In this document: in pieces, positions 27,286 through 38,043 of the stretch | Numbering within the stretch: position 1 is the first letter of the stretch | Layout: each line of letters starts with the position of its first letter | Source: Actinoplanes octamycinicus | Lineage (GTDB): Bacteria > Actinomycetota > Actinomycetes > Mycobacteriales > Micromonosporaceae | Assembly (NCBI RefSeq): GCF_014205225.1 | Contig: NZ_JACHNB010000001.1 | Span: 3,143,501-3,207,500 of the forward strand | DNA length: 64,000 bases | Reading direction: 5' to 3' | Notes under the pieces: generated by a model | Seen by the model: the letters and a program-made list of their open reading frames with translations, nothing else | Told to the model about the DNA's origin: nothing | Database searches by the model: none | Position numbers and translations under genes: made by a program

Positions 27286-28487
27286 GTTTGTACCCCCTCG
27301 CCCTGCGCCTGGAGGGCCGCCGCGTGCTGGTCGTCGGCGGCGGCTCGGTGGCCACCCGGCGGGTCCCGGCGCTGATCGCGGCCGGCGCCCGGGTGGACAT
27401 CGTCTCGCCCGAGCTGACCCCGGCGCTGCAGGCGCACGTCGACGCGAGCCGCGCGACCTGGACGCCCCGGCGTTTCGAGCCGGCCGACGTCCGGGGCGCC
27501 TGGCTGGTGCACGTGGCCGTCGACGACCCGGAGGCAGCGGCCCAGGTCAGCGCGGCCGCCGAGGATCAACACATCTTCTGCGTACGGGCGGACGACCGGG
27601 ACGCCGCCACCGCGTGGACGCCGGCGGTCACCCGGCACGGGCAGGTGACCGTCGCGGTGACCGACGGCGGTGACCGCCGCCGGGCCATGGCGGTCCGTGA
27701 CCTGGTCGCGCACGCGCTCGAGGCGACCCCGCCGGCCGCACCCGAGCTCAAGGGCGTGGCGCTGGTCGGCGCCGGCCCGGGCGACCCGGAGCTGATCACC
27801 GTGAAGGGCCGCCGGCTGCTGGCCGCCGCCGACGTGGTGGTCGCCGACCGGCTGGTGCCCGGCATGCTCCTCGGCGAGCTGCGGCCGGAGGTCGAGCTGA
27901 TCGACGCCGCGAAGATCCCCTACGGCCCGTCCGCCGCCCAGGGGGAGATCAACCGGATCCTGGTGGACCGGGCGCTGCAGGGCAAGTTCGTGGTCCGGCT
28001 CAAGGGCGGCGACAACTTCGTCTTCGGCCGCGGCGGCGAGGAGGCCCTGGCCTGCGCCGAGGCCGGCGTCCCGGTGCTGGTGGTGCCCGGGGTGACCAGC
28101 TCGATCGCGGCGCCCGCGCTGGCCGGCATCCCGGTCACCCACCGCGGGGTGGCGCACGAGTTCACCGTGGTCTCCGGGCACATCCCGCCGGACCACGCGG
28201 ACTCGCTGATCGACTGGCCGGCGCTGGCCCGGCTGCGCGGCACCCTGGTGGTGCTGATGGGCCTGAAGAACCTGCCGAAGATCGCGGACCGGCTGATCGC
28301 CGAGGGCCGGGACCCGGGGACCCCGGTCGCGGTGATCCAGGAGGGCTCGACGGCGCACCAGCGGTCGTTGCGCAGCACGCTGGGCGCGGTCGCCGGCGAG
28401 GTGGCGGAGGCCGGGATCCGGCCGCCGGCGGTGGTGGTGATCGGCGAGGTGGTCGCCGCGACCAGCGCGTTCACGCCGGCCGGCTGA
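27282..28487 (+). CDS. Uroporphyrinogen-III C-methyltransferase with N-terminal precorrin-2 dehydrogenase-like domain (CysG/CobA type)
   Basis: A 401-residue fusion. Residues 1-145 form a siroheme-synthase-like NAD-binding domain (RVLVVGGGSVATRRVPALI). Residues about 160-400 form SUMT (VALVGAGPGDPELITVKGRRLLAAADVVVADRLV, VRLKGGDNFVFGRGGEE, TPVAVIQEGSTAHQRS). It converts uroporphyrinogen III to precorrin-2 and possibly on to sirohydrochlorin, the branch point of B12 and siroheme. Overlap with cobT shows it is in the cobalamin operon. No ferrochelatase motif was assessed beyond the domain order. Confidence 0.92.
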   Translation: MSLYPLALRLEGRRVLVVGGGSVATRRVPALIAAGARVDIVSPELTPALQAHVDASRATWTPRRFEPADVRGAWLVHVAVDDPEAAAQVSAAAEDQHIFCVRADDRDAATAWTPAVTRHGQVTVAVTDGGDRRRAMAVRDLVAHALEATPPAAPELKGVALVGAGPGDPELITVKGRRLLAAADVVVADRLVPGMLLGELRPEVELIDAAKIPYGPSAAQGEINRILVDRALQGKFVVRLKGGDNFVFGRGGEEALACAEAGVPVLVVPGVTSSIAAPALAGIPVTHRGVAHEFTVVSGHIPPDHADSLIDWPALARLRGTLVVLMGLKNLPKIADRLIAEGRDPGTPVAVIQEGSTAHQRSLRSTLGAVAGEVAEAGIRPPAVVVIGEVVAATSAFTPAG

Positions 28488-28507
28488 CCCCGGCGTACGC
28501 CAGCAGA

Positions 28508-28537
28508 CGGCGCCGGGCCGACAGCGGCCCGGCGCCG
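28508..28537. terminator. Bidirectional terminator hairpin
   Basis: A perfect 13-bp stem, CGGCGCCGGGCCG (28508-28520) with CGGCCCGGCGCCG (28525-28537), and loop ACAG. It lies between the converging SUMT gene and otsA and has no T-run. Confidence 0.8.
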
Positions 28538-28551
28538 ACAAGCGTGGTGTG

Positions 28552-29964
28552 TCAGTCGTCCTGGGGTTTCTCGGTGTCGTCGACGCCCAGCTCGTCGAGG
28601 AACGTGCGGGCCCAGCGGGCGACGTCGTGGGTGCGCAGGTGCCGCTGCATCACCCGCATCCGGCGCTTGAGCTCGGCCGGCTCCGCGCTGATCGCGCGCA
28701 GCAGGGCGTCCTTGACCCCGTCCGGGTCGTGCGGGTTGCACAGGAAGGACTGGCGCAGCTCCGTGGCGGCGCCGGCGAACTCGCTGAGGATCAGCGCGCC
28801 CCCGGTGTCGCCGCGGCAGGCGATGTACTCCTTCGCGACCAGGTTCATCCCGTCCCGCAGCGGCGTCACCATCATCACGTCGGCGGCCGCGTACATCGCG
28901 GCGAGCTCCTGCTTGCTGACCGACTGATGCAGGTAGTGCACGGCCGGGGTGCCGACCTTGCCGAACTCGCCGTTGATCCGGCCGACCTCGCGCTCGACCT
29001 TCACCCGCAGCGTCTGGTAGTGCTCGACGCGCTCCCGGCTGGGCGTCGCGACCTGCACCATCACCGCGTCCCCGACGTTCAGCTTGCCGTCGGCCAGCAG
29101 CTCGCGGAACGCCTTGAGGCGCAGCTCGATGCCCTTGGTGTAGTCCAGCCGGTCGACGCCGAGGATGACCGTTTTCGGGTCGCCCAGCTCGGCCCGGATC
29201 TGCTTGGCCCGGGCCTGCACCGACGGGTCGGCGGCCAGCCGCTCCATCTCCTTGGTGTCGATGCTGATCGGGAACGCGCCGGCTTTCACCTTGCGCCCGT
29301 CGACCTGGATCGACTGGCCCTCGTAGCGCAGGCCGAGCAGGTGCCGGGCCAGCCGGACGAAGTTCTGCGCGGCCAGCCGCTGCTGGAAGCCGACCAGGTC
29401 GGCGCCGAGCAGGCCGCGCAGGATCTCGGCTCGGAACGGCATCTGCATGAACAGCTCGATCGGCGGGAACGGGATGTGCAGGAAGAAGCCGATCCGCAGG
29501 TCCGGGCGCATCTCCCGGAGCATCGCGGGCACCAGCTGGAGCTGGTAGTCCTGCACCCAGACGGTGGCGCCCTCGGCCGCCACGTCCGCCGCGGCCTCGG
29601 CGAACCGCTGGTTGACCGCGCGATAGGAGTCCCGCCAGCGGCGTTTGTAGACGGGGGTCTCCACGGCGTCGTGGTACAGCGGCCAGATCGTCGCGTTCGA
29701 CTGGCCCTCGTAGTAGCGCTCGAGTTCGTCGGCGCTCAACGGCACCGGGTGGATGTTGATGCCTTCGAGTTCGAACGGCTCATGAGCCGGGCCATCGCCG
29801 CCGGCCCAGCCGATCCAGGTGCCGCGGTGCTCGGTGAGCACCGGGTGCAGCGCCGTGACCAGGCCGCCGGGGCTGGGGCGCCACTGGCGCTCCCCGCTCG
29901 GCAGAGTGACCTCGTCCACGGGTAGACGGTTGGCGACGACGACGAAGGAACTTCGTTGGGCCAC
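28552..29964 (-). CDS. otsA: Alpha,alpha-trehalose-phosphate synthase (UDP/GDP-forming)
   Basis: A 470-residue GT20 enzyme starting at GTG with GGAGG about 9 bases upstream. It makes trehalose-6-phosphate from a nucleotide-activated glucose and glucose-6-phosphate in the cytoplasm. Hallmarks: [10 protein letters not shown] and GGLVTAL at the N-terminus, [45 protein letters not shown] and [22 protein letters not shown]. Length is normal. No otsB is adjacent in the window, so the phosphatase is elsewhere. Confidence 0.96.
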   Translation of the reverse strand: MAQRSSFVVVANRLPVDEVTLPSGERQWRPSPGGLVTALHPVLTEHRGTWIGWAGGDGPAHEPFELEGINIHPVPLSADELERYYEGQSNATIWPLYHDAVETPVYKRRWRDSYRAVNQRFAEAAADVAAEGATVWVQDYQLQLVPAMLREMRPDLRIGFFLHIPFPPIELFMQMPFRAEILRGLLGADLVGFQQRLAAQNFVRLARHLLGLRYEGQSIQVDGRKVKAGAFPISIDTKEMERLAADPSVQARAKQIRAELGDPKTVILGVDRLDYTKGIELRLKAFRELLADGKLNVGDAVMVQVATPSRERVEHYQTLRVKVEREVGRINGEFGKVGTPAVHYLHQSVSKQELAAMYAAADVMMVTPLRDGMNLVAKEYIACRGDTGGALILSEFAGAATELRQSFLCNPHDPDGVKDALLRAISAEPAELKRRMRVMQRHLRTHDVARWARTFLDELGVDDTEKPQDD

Positions 29965-30073
29965 GCTGAGTACACCTCCGGGTGGTTTCTGTTCCCCAGC
30001 CGAGCCTACTGTGCGTAGCCGTCCGGGGCCGTACCCACTCTCGTCATGCGATTTTGAACCGGGGTGTCATCCT

Positions 30074-30616
30074 GTGCCGGTGACCCCCCTCGATGATCAT
30101 TCCCAGTGGCGGCGCCCGATCTTCTATCCTGTGGTGCTCGCCACGGTGCTGCTCACGATCATCGGGATGATCGGTGGGTATCTGCTCAGCGAGCGGAAGG
30201 ACCGCACCCCGGTGGTCGCGACGTCCACCGACCCCTCCTCGTATACCCCGTCGGCGCCGCCTACTCTCCTGGCCACCGACGGTCTCTGCCCCCAGCAGAC
30301 CCAGGACATCGGGCCCACCCAGGGCGCCCAGGGGGAGCTGTCCCAGGTGCTCCGGCGCAGCACCACCCGGGGCACGGTGATCTGGATCTGCCAGGACACC
30401 GCCGGCCGGCTCTTCTACCACGCGAACAAGGGCGGCGAGTCGGCTCCGTGGGTGGAGGGCGAGACGGCGCTCTTCCTGCGCGACGTGACCCGTCAGCCGG
30501 ACGGCAGTTTCGAGGGGACCGCGGCGGACGGGAGTATCTTCAATCTGAACGACGAACGTCTGCTGATCACCAGGCTCGGCGGCAAGCAGCAGGTCCAGGA
30601 GTTGGCCCCGGAGTGA
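30074..30616 (+). CDS. Membrane-anchored extracytoplasmic protein, unknown function
   Basis: About 180 residues from GTG 30074 (or 30080). A short cytoplasmic start is followed by a hydrophobic segment (about residues 15-38, FYPVVLATVLLTIIGMIGGYLL), a Thr/Ser/Pro linker and a C-terminal domain with two cysteines (DGLCPQQTQ, VIWICQDTAG) that could pair outside the cell. The end reads NDERLLITRLGGKQQVQELAPE. The open frame upstream is antisense to otsA and not used. It is divergent from otsA and 97 bp before ettA. Confidence 0.75.
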   Translation: MPVTPLDDHSQWRRPIFYPVVLATVLLTIIGMIGGYLLSERKDRTPVVATSTDPSSYTPSAPPTLLATDGLCPQQTQDIGPTQGAQGELSQVLRRSTTRGTVIWICQDTAGRLFYHANKGGESAPWVEGETALFLRDVTRQPDGSFEGTAADGSIFNLNDERLLITRLGGKQQVQELAPE

Positions 30617-30713
30617 CCGCCAGGGGTTGACGTTCGCGGTGCCCGTGGGACCTGGAAAGATTGCCCTTTGATTCCGGCACCGAAAACTCACGATCTCGGA
30701 GGTAGGGCACACC

Positions 30714-32390
<1,677 letters not shown>

Positions 32391-32423
32391 TCCGGTCCGC
32401 GGCGGAAAACCGAAGCGAAATCG

Positions 32424-32960
32424 ATGAACGGTCGTTTCGTCTACGACGTGCCCGTGCGCTGGTCCGACATGGACGCGTACGGGCACGTCAACAACGCGCG
32501 CTTCCTCACCCTGTACGAGGAGGCGCGCGTCGCGATGTTCTTCGTCGGGGCCCGCAAGCACGGGCTCGGCTCGTTCGAGGAGGGCATCGTGATCGCCCGC
32601 CACGAGATCGACTATCTGCGGCCGGTGGACTTCGGCGAGCCGGTGCGGATCGAGATGTGGGTCTCCGAGCTGCGGGCGGCGACGTTCACCGTGGCGTACG
32701 AGCTGTTCGACGACGGGGTGCTGGCCAGCCGGGCGAAATCGGTGTGCGTGCCGTACAACCTGGCGAACGGGCACCCGCGGCGGTTGTCGGCGGAGGAGCG
32801 GGACTTCCTGAAGCCGTACTCCGGGATTCCCGGTGCTTCCGGCGACGGGGCACTCGCTCCCGGTGACGGGGCACTCGCTTCCGGCGGCGGGGCACTCGGT
32901 CCCGGGGGCGGGGCACTCGGTCCCGGGGGCGGGGCACTCGGTCCCGGGGGCGGGTCATGA
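32424..32960 (+). CDS. Acyl-CoA thioesterase (hotdog/4HBT) with repetitive C-terminal tail
   Basis: A 178-residue protein. Residues 1-135 form a 4-hydroxybenzoyl-CoA thioesterase-type hotdog domain with VRWSDMDAYGHVNNARFLTLYEEARV (catalytic Asp in DMDAYGHV) and a normal end near LKPYSG. The last 38 residues consist of heptads GDGALAP, GDGALAS and GGGALGP (three times). This tail is unusual for the family and encoded by tandem 21-bp repeats. The stop overlaps the start of the next gene (ATGA at 32957), so the repeat sits between a folded domain and a coupled gene. Confidence 0.9.
   Translation: MNGRFVYDVPVRWSDMDAYGHVNNARFLTLYEEARVAMFFVGARKHGLGSFEEGIVIARHEIDYLRPVDFGEPVRIEMWVSELRAATFTVAYELFDDGVLASRAKSVCVPYNLANGHPRRLSAEERDFLKPYSGIPGASGDGALAPGDGALASGGGALGPGGGALGPGGGALGPGGGS
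32841..32960. repeat. Five 21-bp tandem repeats (plus partial) at the thioesterase 3' end
   Basis: Units start at 32841, 32862, 32883, 32904 and 32925, with a partial unit from 32946. The last two full units are identical (GGGGGCGGGGCACTCGGTCC plus C). The older units at the 5' side differ at several positions, which fits growth toward the 3' end. Confidence 0.92.
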
Positions 32961-33616
32961 GTGGGCACGGCCTGCTCGGGGTTCCCGACGCAGGCGCGTT
33001 CCTGGCCCGGCTGACCCGGCTGGACCCGGCGGCGCCGGTCCGGCTGCGGTCGTCCGGCGGCCGGACCGCGCTCTGGGCGCACCTGCCCTGGGACGTGCTG
33101 GTCACCCGCGAGGTGGCCGGCCCCGGGCCGGGCGACGCCACGGTCTCCGCGGCCGCGCTGCTCGCCGTCCTCGCCGCCGGCGGCCAGGAGCTGCCGGACC
33201 GCCGGGACACCCAGTGGCGCTGGCCGCTGCCGCCGCCGGCCAGCCAGGCGATCGAGTCGGTCGCCGGCGCCGAGCTGACCCGGCTCGCGGTCGCCGCCGC
33301 CGGCACGCTGCGCGAGGTGACCACGGGCGGGGTCGCCGGCCGGGCGGTCGGTCAGCGGCAGGTCCGCGACGCGCTCCTCGATCACGTGGCGCTGGTCGTC
33401 ACGCCGGAGCGCGGCGACCCGGTCGAGGTCTCCCAGCGACTCGTGCAAGCGGTTGCCCGGATGGGTTTCCTCGGTCCGCGGGACGCCGAGCCGGCCGAGG
33501 CGCGCGTGCGGCGGGCCGGCAGCTGGGTGGGAATTTCGGCACCATATGGAGTCGCTTGGCGACAGAGCGCCCACAAATTGACCGTAATGACGATGACGAC
33601 TCACCCGAAAGGGTGA
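32957..33616 (+). CDS. Hypothetical protein, coupled to the thioesterase
   Basis: A 219-residue protein whose ATG overlaps the thioesterase stop. No signal peptide or membrane helix. The N-terminal part has LLGVPDAGAFLARLTRLDPAAPVRLR and a conserved-looking Trp-rich patch (LWAHLPWDVLVTREV, DTQWRWPLPPPASQAIE). The middle is helical (AGRAVGQRQVRDALLDHVALVV) and the end is basic. I do not recognise the family. Given coupling, it probably acts with the thioesterase or simply shares its transcript. Confidence 0.75.
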   Translation: MSGHGLLGVPDAGAFLARLTRLDPAAPVRLRSSGGRTALWAHLPWDVLVTREVAGPGPGDATVSAAALLAVLAAGGQELPDRRDTQWRWPLPPPASQAIESVAGAELTRLAVAAAGTLREVTTGGVAGRAVGQRQVRDALLDHVALVVTPERGDPVEVSQRLVQAVARMGFLGPRDAEPAEARVRRAGSWVGISAPYGVAWRQSAHKLTVMTMTTHPKG

Positions 33617-33745
33617 GGTCGCCTAGTCCTTCCGGTCCCGCCCTCCCGTTGGGGGGATGACCTTCAGGAACGCTCCGGGTACCGTCGGCCCTCGGATCTA
33701 CTGCTACGTCCGGCAGTCGGTCTGTTGGGGAGTGAGGTGCACACG

Positions 33746-34327
33746 ATGCCGTGGTGGTCATGGCGTCCGGGATCGGCCGCGGGTAACGAGCCGGATACCG
33801 GTGGCGAAGTGGCGGTGCAGAGCACCGTCCGCGTCGGTGTCCCGGCCCAGCGCGAGCCGAGTCGGACCGCCGCTCCGTCCGAACTGCCTGCCGCCGGATC
33901 GTCCGATCTGGTGGAGCCGGTGTCGCTGACGCGCATCGGCAAAGCGCTCGACCTGCTCGACATCCGGTTCCTCGCCGACGGCGGCGGGAGCCTGCTCGCC
34001 ATGTGGGAGCGGCACGCGGTGCTGTTCACCCTGGAGGGGCCGGACGACGAGATCCTGGTGATGCGCGCCCGCCCGCACGCGACGGTGCCGCCGGACTGGG
34101 CGGACCGGGCGTACCGGGTGGTCAACGAGTGGAACCACACCCGGCGCTTCTGCAAGGCCTATGTGGGTGACCCGACCGAGCGCGGCCAGCTGCCGATCTA
34201 CGCGGAGCTGCAGGTCCCGCTCGCCGCCGGCACCCACGACACCCTCCTGGTCGAGCTGCTGGACTGCGGCGCCGCCGTCGCCACCTCGTTCGTGGACTGG
34301 CTCCACGACGAGGGCGCCCTGCTCTGA
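33746..34327 (+). CDS. YbjN-domain protein
   Basis: About 193 residues from ATG 33746 (GAGG 8 bases upstream); GTG 33737 and TTG 33725 are alternatives. The first 50 residues are low in complexity. Residues about 60-190 match the YbjN/T3SS-chaperone-like fold: TRIGKALDLLDIRFLADGGGSLLAMWERHAVLFTLEG, then VVNEWNHTRRFCKAYVGD and VELLDCGAAVATSFVDWLHDE. Related proteins are common in actinomycetes and have no settled function; a chaperone-like or stress role has been proposed for YbjN. Confidence 0.82.
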   Translation: MPWWSWRPGSAAGNEPDTGGEVAVQSTVRVGVPAQREPSRTAAPSELPAAGSSDLVEPVSLTRIGKALDLLDIRFLADGGGSLLAMWERHAVLFTLEGPDDEILVMRARPHATVPPDWADRAYRVVNEWNHTRRFCKAYVGDPTERGQLPIYAELQVPLAAGTHDTLLVELLDCGAAVATSFVDWLHDEGALL

Positions 34328-34758
34328 TCCGGCCGGCGCGAGCAGGCCCGGCTGGGGCCCGCGGCGGACAGGACCGACAGGGGACCCACCCACCACTGGG
34401 GGGCCACCTCCTCGGCCGACATTGTGGCGCGAAATCTCATGATCGCGCGCGGCGCCTGTGGACAACCGGCTGGTGTGGATGAGTGCACGCGGGACCGGGT
34501 TCTGGGGTAAACCGTGGCCGGCCGCGGGCGTCGCCCTGGAGGGCTGAGCGTTCTGGACGCGCCAGCGGCCAGCTCGGCCCGGAAGGGTCCCTGGCGGGAG
34601 CGACGATCAGTGATCAGCGCGGTCCGAGTCAGTCTCGTGAAGGTGCTCGTCACCACGAGACCGCCGGGCTCGCGGGTAGATCCCGTGAGCCCGGCGGTCC
34701 GGAGCGATCGAAGCCTCACCGCGGCCGCGATCCGGAGCCGGCGGGCTGAGGTGCCGTG
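34328..34758. other. Intergenic stretch without a credible gene
   Basis: The 431 bases between the YbjN-domain gene and the convergent beta-propeller gene contain only short frames with poor starts. The one clear signal is the strong hairpin at 34660-34698, listed separately. Confidence 0.6.
34660..34698. terminator. Long terminator hairpin
   Basis: ACCGCCGGGCTC (34660-34671) pairs perfectly with GAGCCCGGCGGT (34687-34698). The stem continues inward as GCGGG/CCCGT with one G-T, giving 17 pairs and a 5-base loop TAGAT. It stands between convergent genes, about 60 bases beyond the stop of the minus-strand gene. Confidence 0.75.
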
Positions 34759-36021
34759 TCAGTCGAGGGGGAACATGCCCAGGCGGCCGTGATACTCCTT
34801 GCCCAGTTGGTCCGTGTCCGAGCCGACCAGCAGCCCGCGCGGGACGGTCAGGAAGGCGCGGACGCCGACGCCGCGGGAGCGGGTCGGGTTCCAGGACAGG
34901 GCCTTGCCGGTGATCGGGTTGACCGCGCCGATGCCCGGGCGGGAGACCGCGCCCGGCCCCGGGCCGTTGCCGTCGGTGCCATAGGGGTTGTCGAACCAGC
35001 GCTGGTGCCCGCCCAGATAGACGGCCGGCCCGGTGATCGCCACCGCGTAGAGCGAGTCGCCGCCGGTCCGCTGCACCCAGGTGGGCCGCTGCTCGCCGGT
35101 CCGGTTCGTCTCGAAGCGCGCGGCGGAGTCGCAGAGTTTCTGCGCCGAGGAGGCCCGGCCGGTCGCCGCGACCACGAAATAGGTGCCGTCCGGGGAGAAT
35201 TTCACCTGGCGCAGGTAGGTGTCGAAGCCCTTCATGCACTGCGGCTCGTAGGCCCGCGTGTACCACCCGGTGAGCTGCGCCGACGAGCCACCGACATCGA
35301 AGAGCGCGATTTGCGTACGGTCGGAGCTCCCCGCCTTGAGGAACGCGCCCACCGCGACCAGTTTGCGCCCGTCCGCCGTGACGTCGAAGTGCTCGACCCG
35401 GGTCCGGCTCAGTCCCGGCCCGGCCAGGTGCGCGTCGAAGCCCTGGTCGACGGCGCCGGTCTCGGCGTCCATCCGGGCCAGCGCGACCCGCCCGGTCCCG
35501 TTGATCGCGGTGAACGTGCCGGCCGCGTAGAGGTCGTCGCCCCGGGTGGCCAGCGCGCGCACGTCACCCCAGTTGACCCGGGCCTTGAACGAGGTGTCCC
35601 GGTTGCCGCTGCCCAGCCAGAGCCGGGTCAGCCCGCGCGACGAGGCGCCGTTCACGGTCTTGAACGCGCCCCCGGCGTAGACCGTCCCGTCGGCGCCCGG
35701 CGCCAGCGAGTAGATCGCGCCGTCCACCTCCGGGGCGAACGACCGGATCGAGCCGTCGTGCAGGTCGAACGCGAAGATGTTCTTCCGGGCCAGGGTGGTC
35801 CGCCGGCTGCTGTCCGCCACCTTGGTGAACGCGCCACCCACGATCACCGTGTCGCCGACCACGGCGAGCGCCCACACCGTGCCGTCCAGCACGTGCGGGG
35901 TCCAGTCCACCGGATTGCTGGAGACGATCTCGGACTGCGTGATGTCGGCCATCGCCGGTGGCGGGGAACCGGCCAGGGCGGCGAGGAAAACGGTGGCGAC
36001 GGCCAGATGGCGACGACGCAT
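34759..36021 (-). CDS. Secreted beta-propeller (delta-60/WD40-like) protein
   Basis: A 420-residue protein with a Sec signal peptide (MRRRHLAVATVFLAALAGSP, cleavage likely after AMA, about residue 25). The mature part shows repeated blade-like units ending GG-A-F or AAG-F: VIVGGAFTKV, VYAGGAFKTVNGASSR, LYAAGTFTAINGTGR, LVAVGAFLKAG, VYLGGHQRWF. This is typical of the actinobacterial delta-60 propeller family. No catalytic motif or anchor. It probably folds as a six- or seven-bladed propeller outside the cell; ligand unknown. Confidence 0.85.
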   Translation of the reverse strand: MRRRHLAVATVFLAALAGSPPPAMADITQSEIVSSNPVDWTPHVLDGTVWALAVVGDTVIVGGAFTKVADSSRRTTLARKNIFAFDLHDGSIRSFAPEVDGAIYSLAPGADGTVYAGGAFKTVNGASSRGLTRLWLGSGNRDTSFKARVNWGDVRALATRGDDLYAAGTFTAINGTGRVALARMDAETGAVDQGFDAHLAGPGLSRTRVEHFDVTADGRKLVAVGAFLKAGSSDRTQIALFDVGGSSAQLTGWYTRAYEPQCMKGFDTYLRQVKFSPDGTYFVVAATGRASSAQKLCDSAARFETNRTGEQRPTWVQRTGGDSLYAVAITGPAVYLGGHQRWFDNPYGTDGNGPGPGAVSRPGIGAVNPITGKALSWNPTRSRGVGVRAFLTVPRGLLVGSDTDQLGKEYHGRLGMFPLD

Positions 36022-36082
36022 GGGGCGGCTCCCGGATCGTGGATGGACAACCCGATCAACGAGCCACCCGGGAGTGGCGTGA

Positions 36083-36490
36083 CTATCCGTGCGCCGGATC
36101 CATGGTGTTCACCATGAAATAGGCCGCGCGCTCCAGGTAGTCCCAGAGCATGGTGTGCAACTGCGGCTCGAGGCCGAGCGAGTCGACCGCCACCCGCATG
36201 TGCGCCAGCCAGGCGTCCCGCTCGGCCGGGCCGACCCGGAACGGCGCGTGCCGCATCCGCAGCCGGGGATGGCCGCGGCTGGCCGAATACGTGTTCGGAC
36301 CGCCCCAGTACTGCATCAGGAACAGCGTGAGCCGCTCGGCGGCCGGACCGAGATCCTCCTCCGGATACATCGGCCGCAGCAGCGGGTCCTGCGCGACGCC
36401 CTCGTAGAACACGTCGACGAGGCGGCGGAACGTCTCCTCGCCGCCGACGGCGGCGAAGAAGCTGACCTCTTCCGGTACGGGTGCGCTCAC
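36083..36490 (-). CDS. glbO: Group II truncated haemoglobin (GlbO type)
   Basis: A 135-residue haem protein starting at GTG 36490. Residues FFAAVGGEETFRRLVDVFYEGVAQDPLLRPMYPEEDL give helices A-E with the B10-type Tyr (FYEGV). Downstream are LFLMQYWGGPNTYSASRGHPRLRMRHAPF, with the proximal His (RMRHAPF, F8) and the Trp G8 region (ERDAWLAHM). This is the O-type (TrHbO) signature. It binds O2 or NO-related ligands in the cytoplasm. Longer upstream reading in the same frame overlaps the MFS gene and is not used. Confidence 0.94.
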   Translation of the reverse strand: MSAPVPEEVSFFAAVGGEETFRRLVDVFYEGVAQDPLLRPMYPEEDLGPAAERLTLFLMQYWGGPNTYSASRGHPRLRMRHAPFRVGPAERDAWLAHMRVAVDSLGLEPQLHTMLWDYLERAAYFMVNTMDPAHG

Positions 36491-36530
36491 CGTTCCATCC
36501 TGCCAGCCGTCCGCGGCAACGCCCTCGGCC

Positions 36531-37841
36531 CTACCCTGTGGGTTCGGCCACCGGGGCGGCGGTCCGCTCGGCGGCCAGGAACTTGTCCCGGCTGGGCCAG
36601 GACGCCGCGACCACCAGCAGCGCGATCGTGCCGGCCACGCTCCAGCCACCGACCACGGTCGGCACCTTGACGTGGTCGGCGAGCAGCCCGGTGATCCCGA
36701 CCGCGAGGAACTGGCTGGTCTGGATGCCGCTGTTCATCACCCCGAACGCCCGGGCGCGGTGGCTGGCCGGCAGGGCCAGCACGAACGACCCGTTGAGCGC
36801 CGGCATCTGCGCGCCCTGGGTCATCCCGGACACCAGGATCAGCGCGGCGGCCACCACGGTCGGCGGGTTGAGCAGGGTCGGGATCAGCACCAGCGGGGTG
36901 GCGACGGCCAGCATCGGGAGCAGCCGCCAGCGCCGCTCGGCCGGGACCAGCCGGGTGAAGATCAGGCCGCCGACCACGTAGCCGAGCGGGCCGGCCGCCA
37001 TGATCAGGCCCTGGGCCAGGCCCTGCGAGGTGCCGTCCGGGGCGGCCTCGGCGGCCCAGGAGGCGGCGAGGCTCTCCGGCACCACCACGAAGGCGATCAC
37101 GGTGAACACCACGATCGCGATCGAGCGCAGCACCTCGTTGCCGAAGACCACCTGGAAGCCCTCGGCCGTCTCGCGCAGCAGGTGCCGGCGCTGCGACGGG
37201 GCCACCGCGGCCGGGCGGGCCTGGACCCGGAGGGCGATCAGCAGCGCCGACAGGGCGAAGCTGCAGACGTCCAGGGCGAGCGCCGCGCGCGGGTCCAGGC
37301 CCACCGCCACGGTCGCGCCGATCAGGTAACCGACCACCTGGGCGGCCTGGCCGGTGGTGGTGTTGGTGGCGATCGCCAGGGTGAGCCGCTCCCGGCCGAC
37401 CACCAGCGGCATCACCGCCGAACGGGCCGCCTGGGCGGGTGGGGTGGCCAGGCTGGCGACCAGGATCACCAGCAGGACCAGCGGGGTGGGCAGGCCGGGG
37501 ATCAGCAGCACCGCGGTCAGGCTCATCCGGAACACGTCGCAGACGACCATCACCCGGCGGTGCGGGTAGCGGTCGCCGAGGGCGGAGAGCACCGGGCCGA
37601 GCAGGATCCACGGCAGGTAGCCGATCGCGAACGAGATCGCGGAGAGCAGCACCGAGCGGGTCTGCTGGTAGACCAGGACGGTCACGGCGGCCCGGGACAG
37701 GTAGTCGCCGACCCAGCTGATCACCATGGAGGAGTAGATCGCCCGGTACTCCCGCAACCCAAAAAGGCTACGGAAGGTGGCTTGGTCGCCACCCTCCGTA
37801 GCCGATGTGGCTGGCTTGGGCTCCTCCGGTGGGTTGGCCAC
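36531..37841 (-). CDS. MFS transporter (MFS_3 / enterobactin-exporter-like)
   Basis: A 436-residue protein starting at GTG with GGAGGA 3-8 bases upstream. It has twelve predicted membrane segments. The first cytoplasmic loop carries the MFS motif A-like LSALGDRYPHRRVMVVCDVFRM. The start RSLFGLREYRAIYSSMVISWVGDYLSRAAVTVLVYQQT is typical of MFS_3. It could export siderophores or small drugs; no substrate-specific evidence. It is followed by glbO on the same strand. Confidence 0.9.
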   Translation of the reverse strand: MANPPEEPKPATSATEGGDQATFRSLFGLREYRAIYSSMVISWVGDYLSRAAVTVLVYQQTRSVLLSAISFAIGYLPWILLGPVLSALGDRYPHRRVMVVCDVFRMSLTAVLLIPGLPTPLVLLVILVASLATPPAQAARSAVMPLVVGRERLTLAIATNTTTGQAAQVVGYLIGATVAVGLDPRAALALDVCSFALSALLIALRVQARPAAVAPSQRRHLLRETAEGFQVVFGNEVLRSIAIVVFTVIAFVVVPESLAASWAAEAAPDGTSQGLAQGLIMAAGPLGYVVGGLIFTRLVPAERRWRLLPMLAVATPLVLIPTLLNPPTVVAAALILVSGMTQGAQMPALNGSFVLALPASHRARAFGVMNSGIQTSQFLAVGITGLLADHVKVPTVVGGWSVAGTIALLVVAASWPSRDKFLAAERTAAPVAEPTG

Positions 37842-38043
37842 GTGTCCTCCATCGCTCTCGACAATCGCCGAGAGCCCGGCGAAGGCCGTGCACGCGCTCG
37901 GGGTGACCGGCGCGAACGTGCCTATGCATGTGCAGAAGCTGTACCGGATTCTGCCCGATCGTCCGAGTCGATGCTAGGGCGGTTAGCCCGATTTTCGGCC
38001 GTTCGGCGGAGGTTGTAACCGATGTTGCTAGCGTAAGCGCAGG

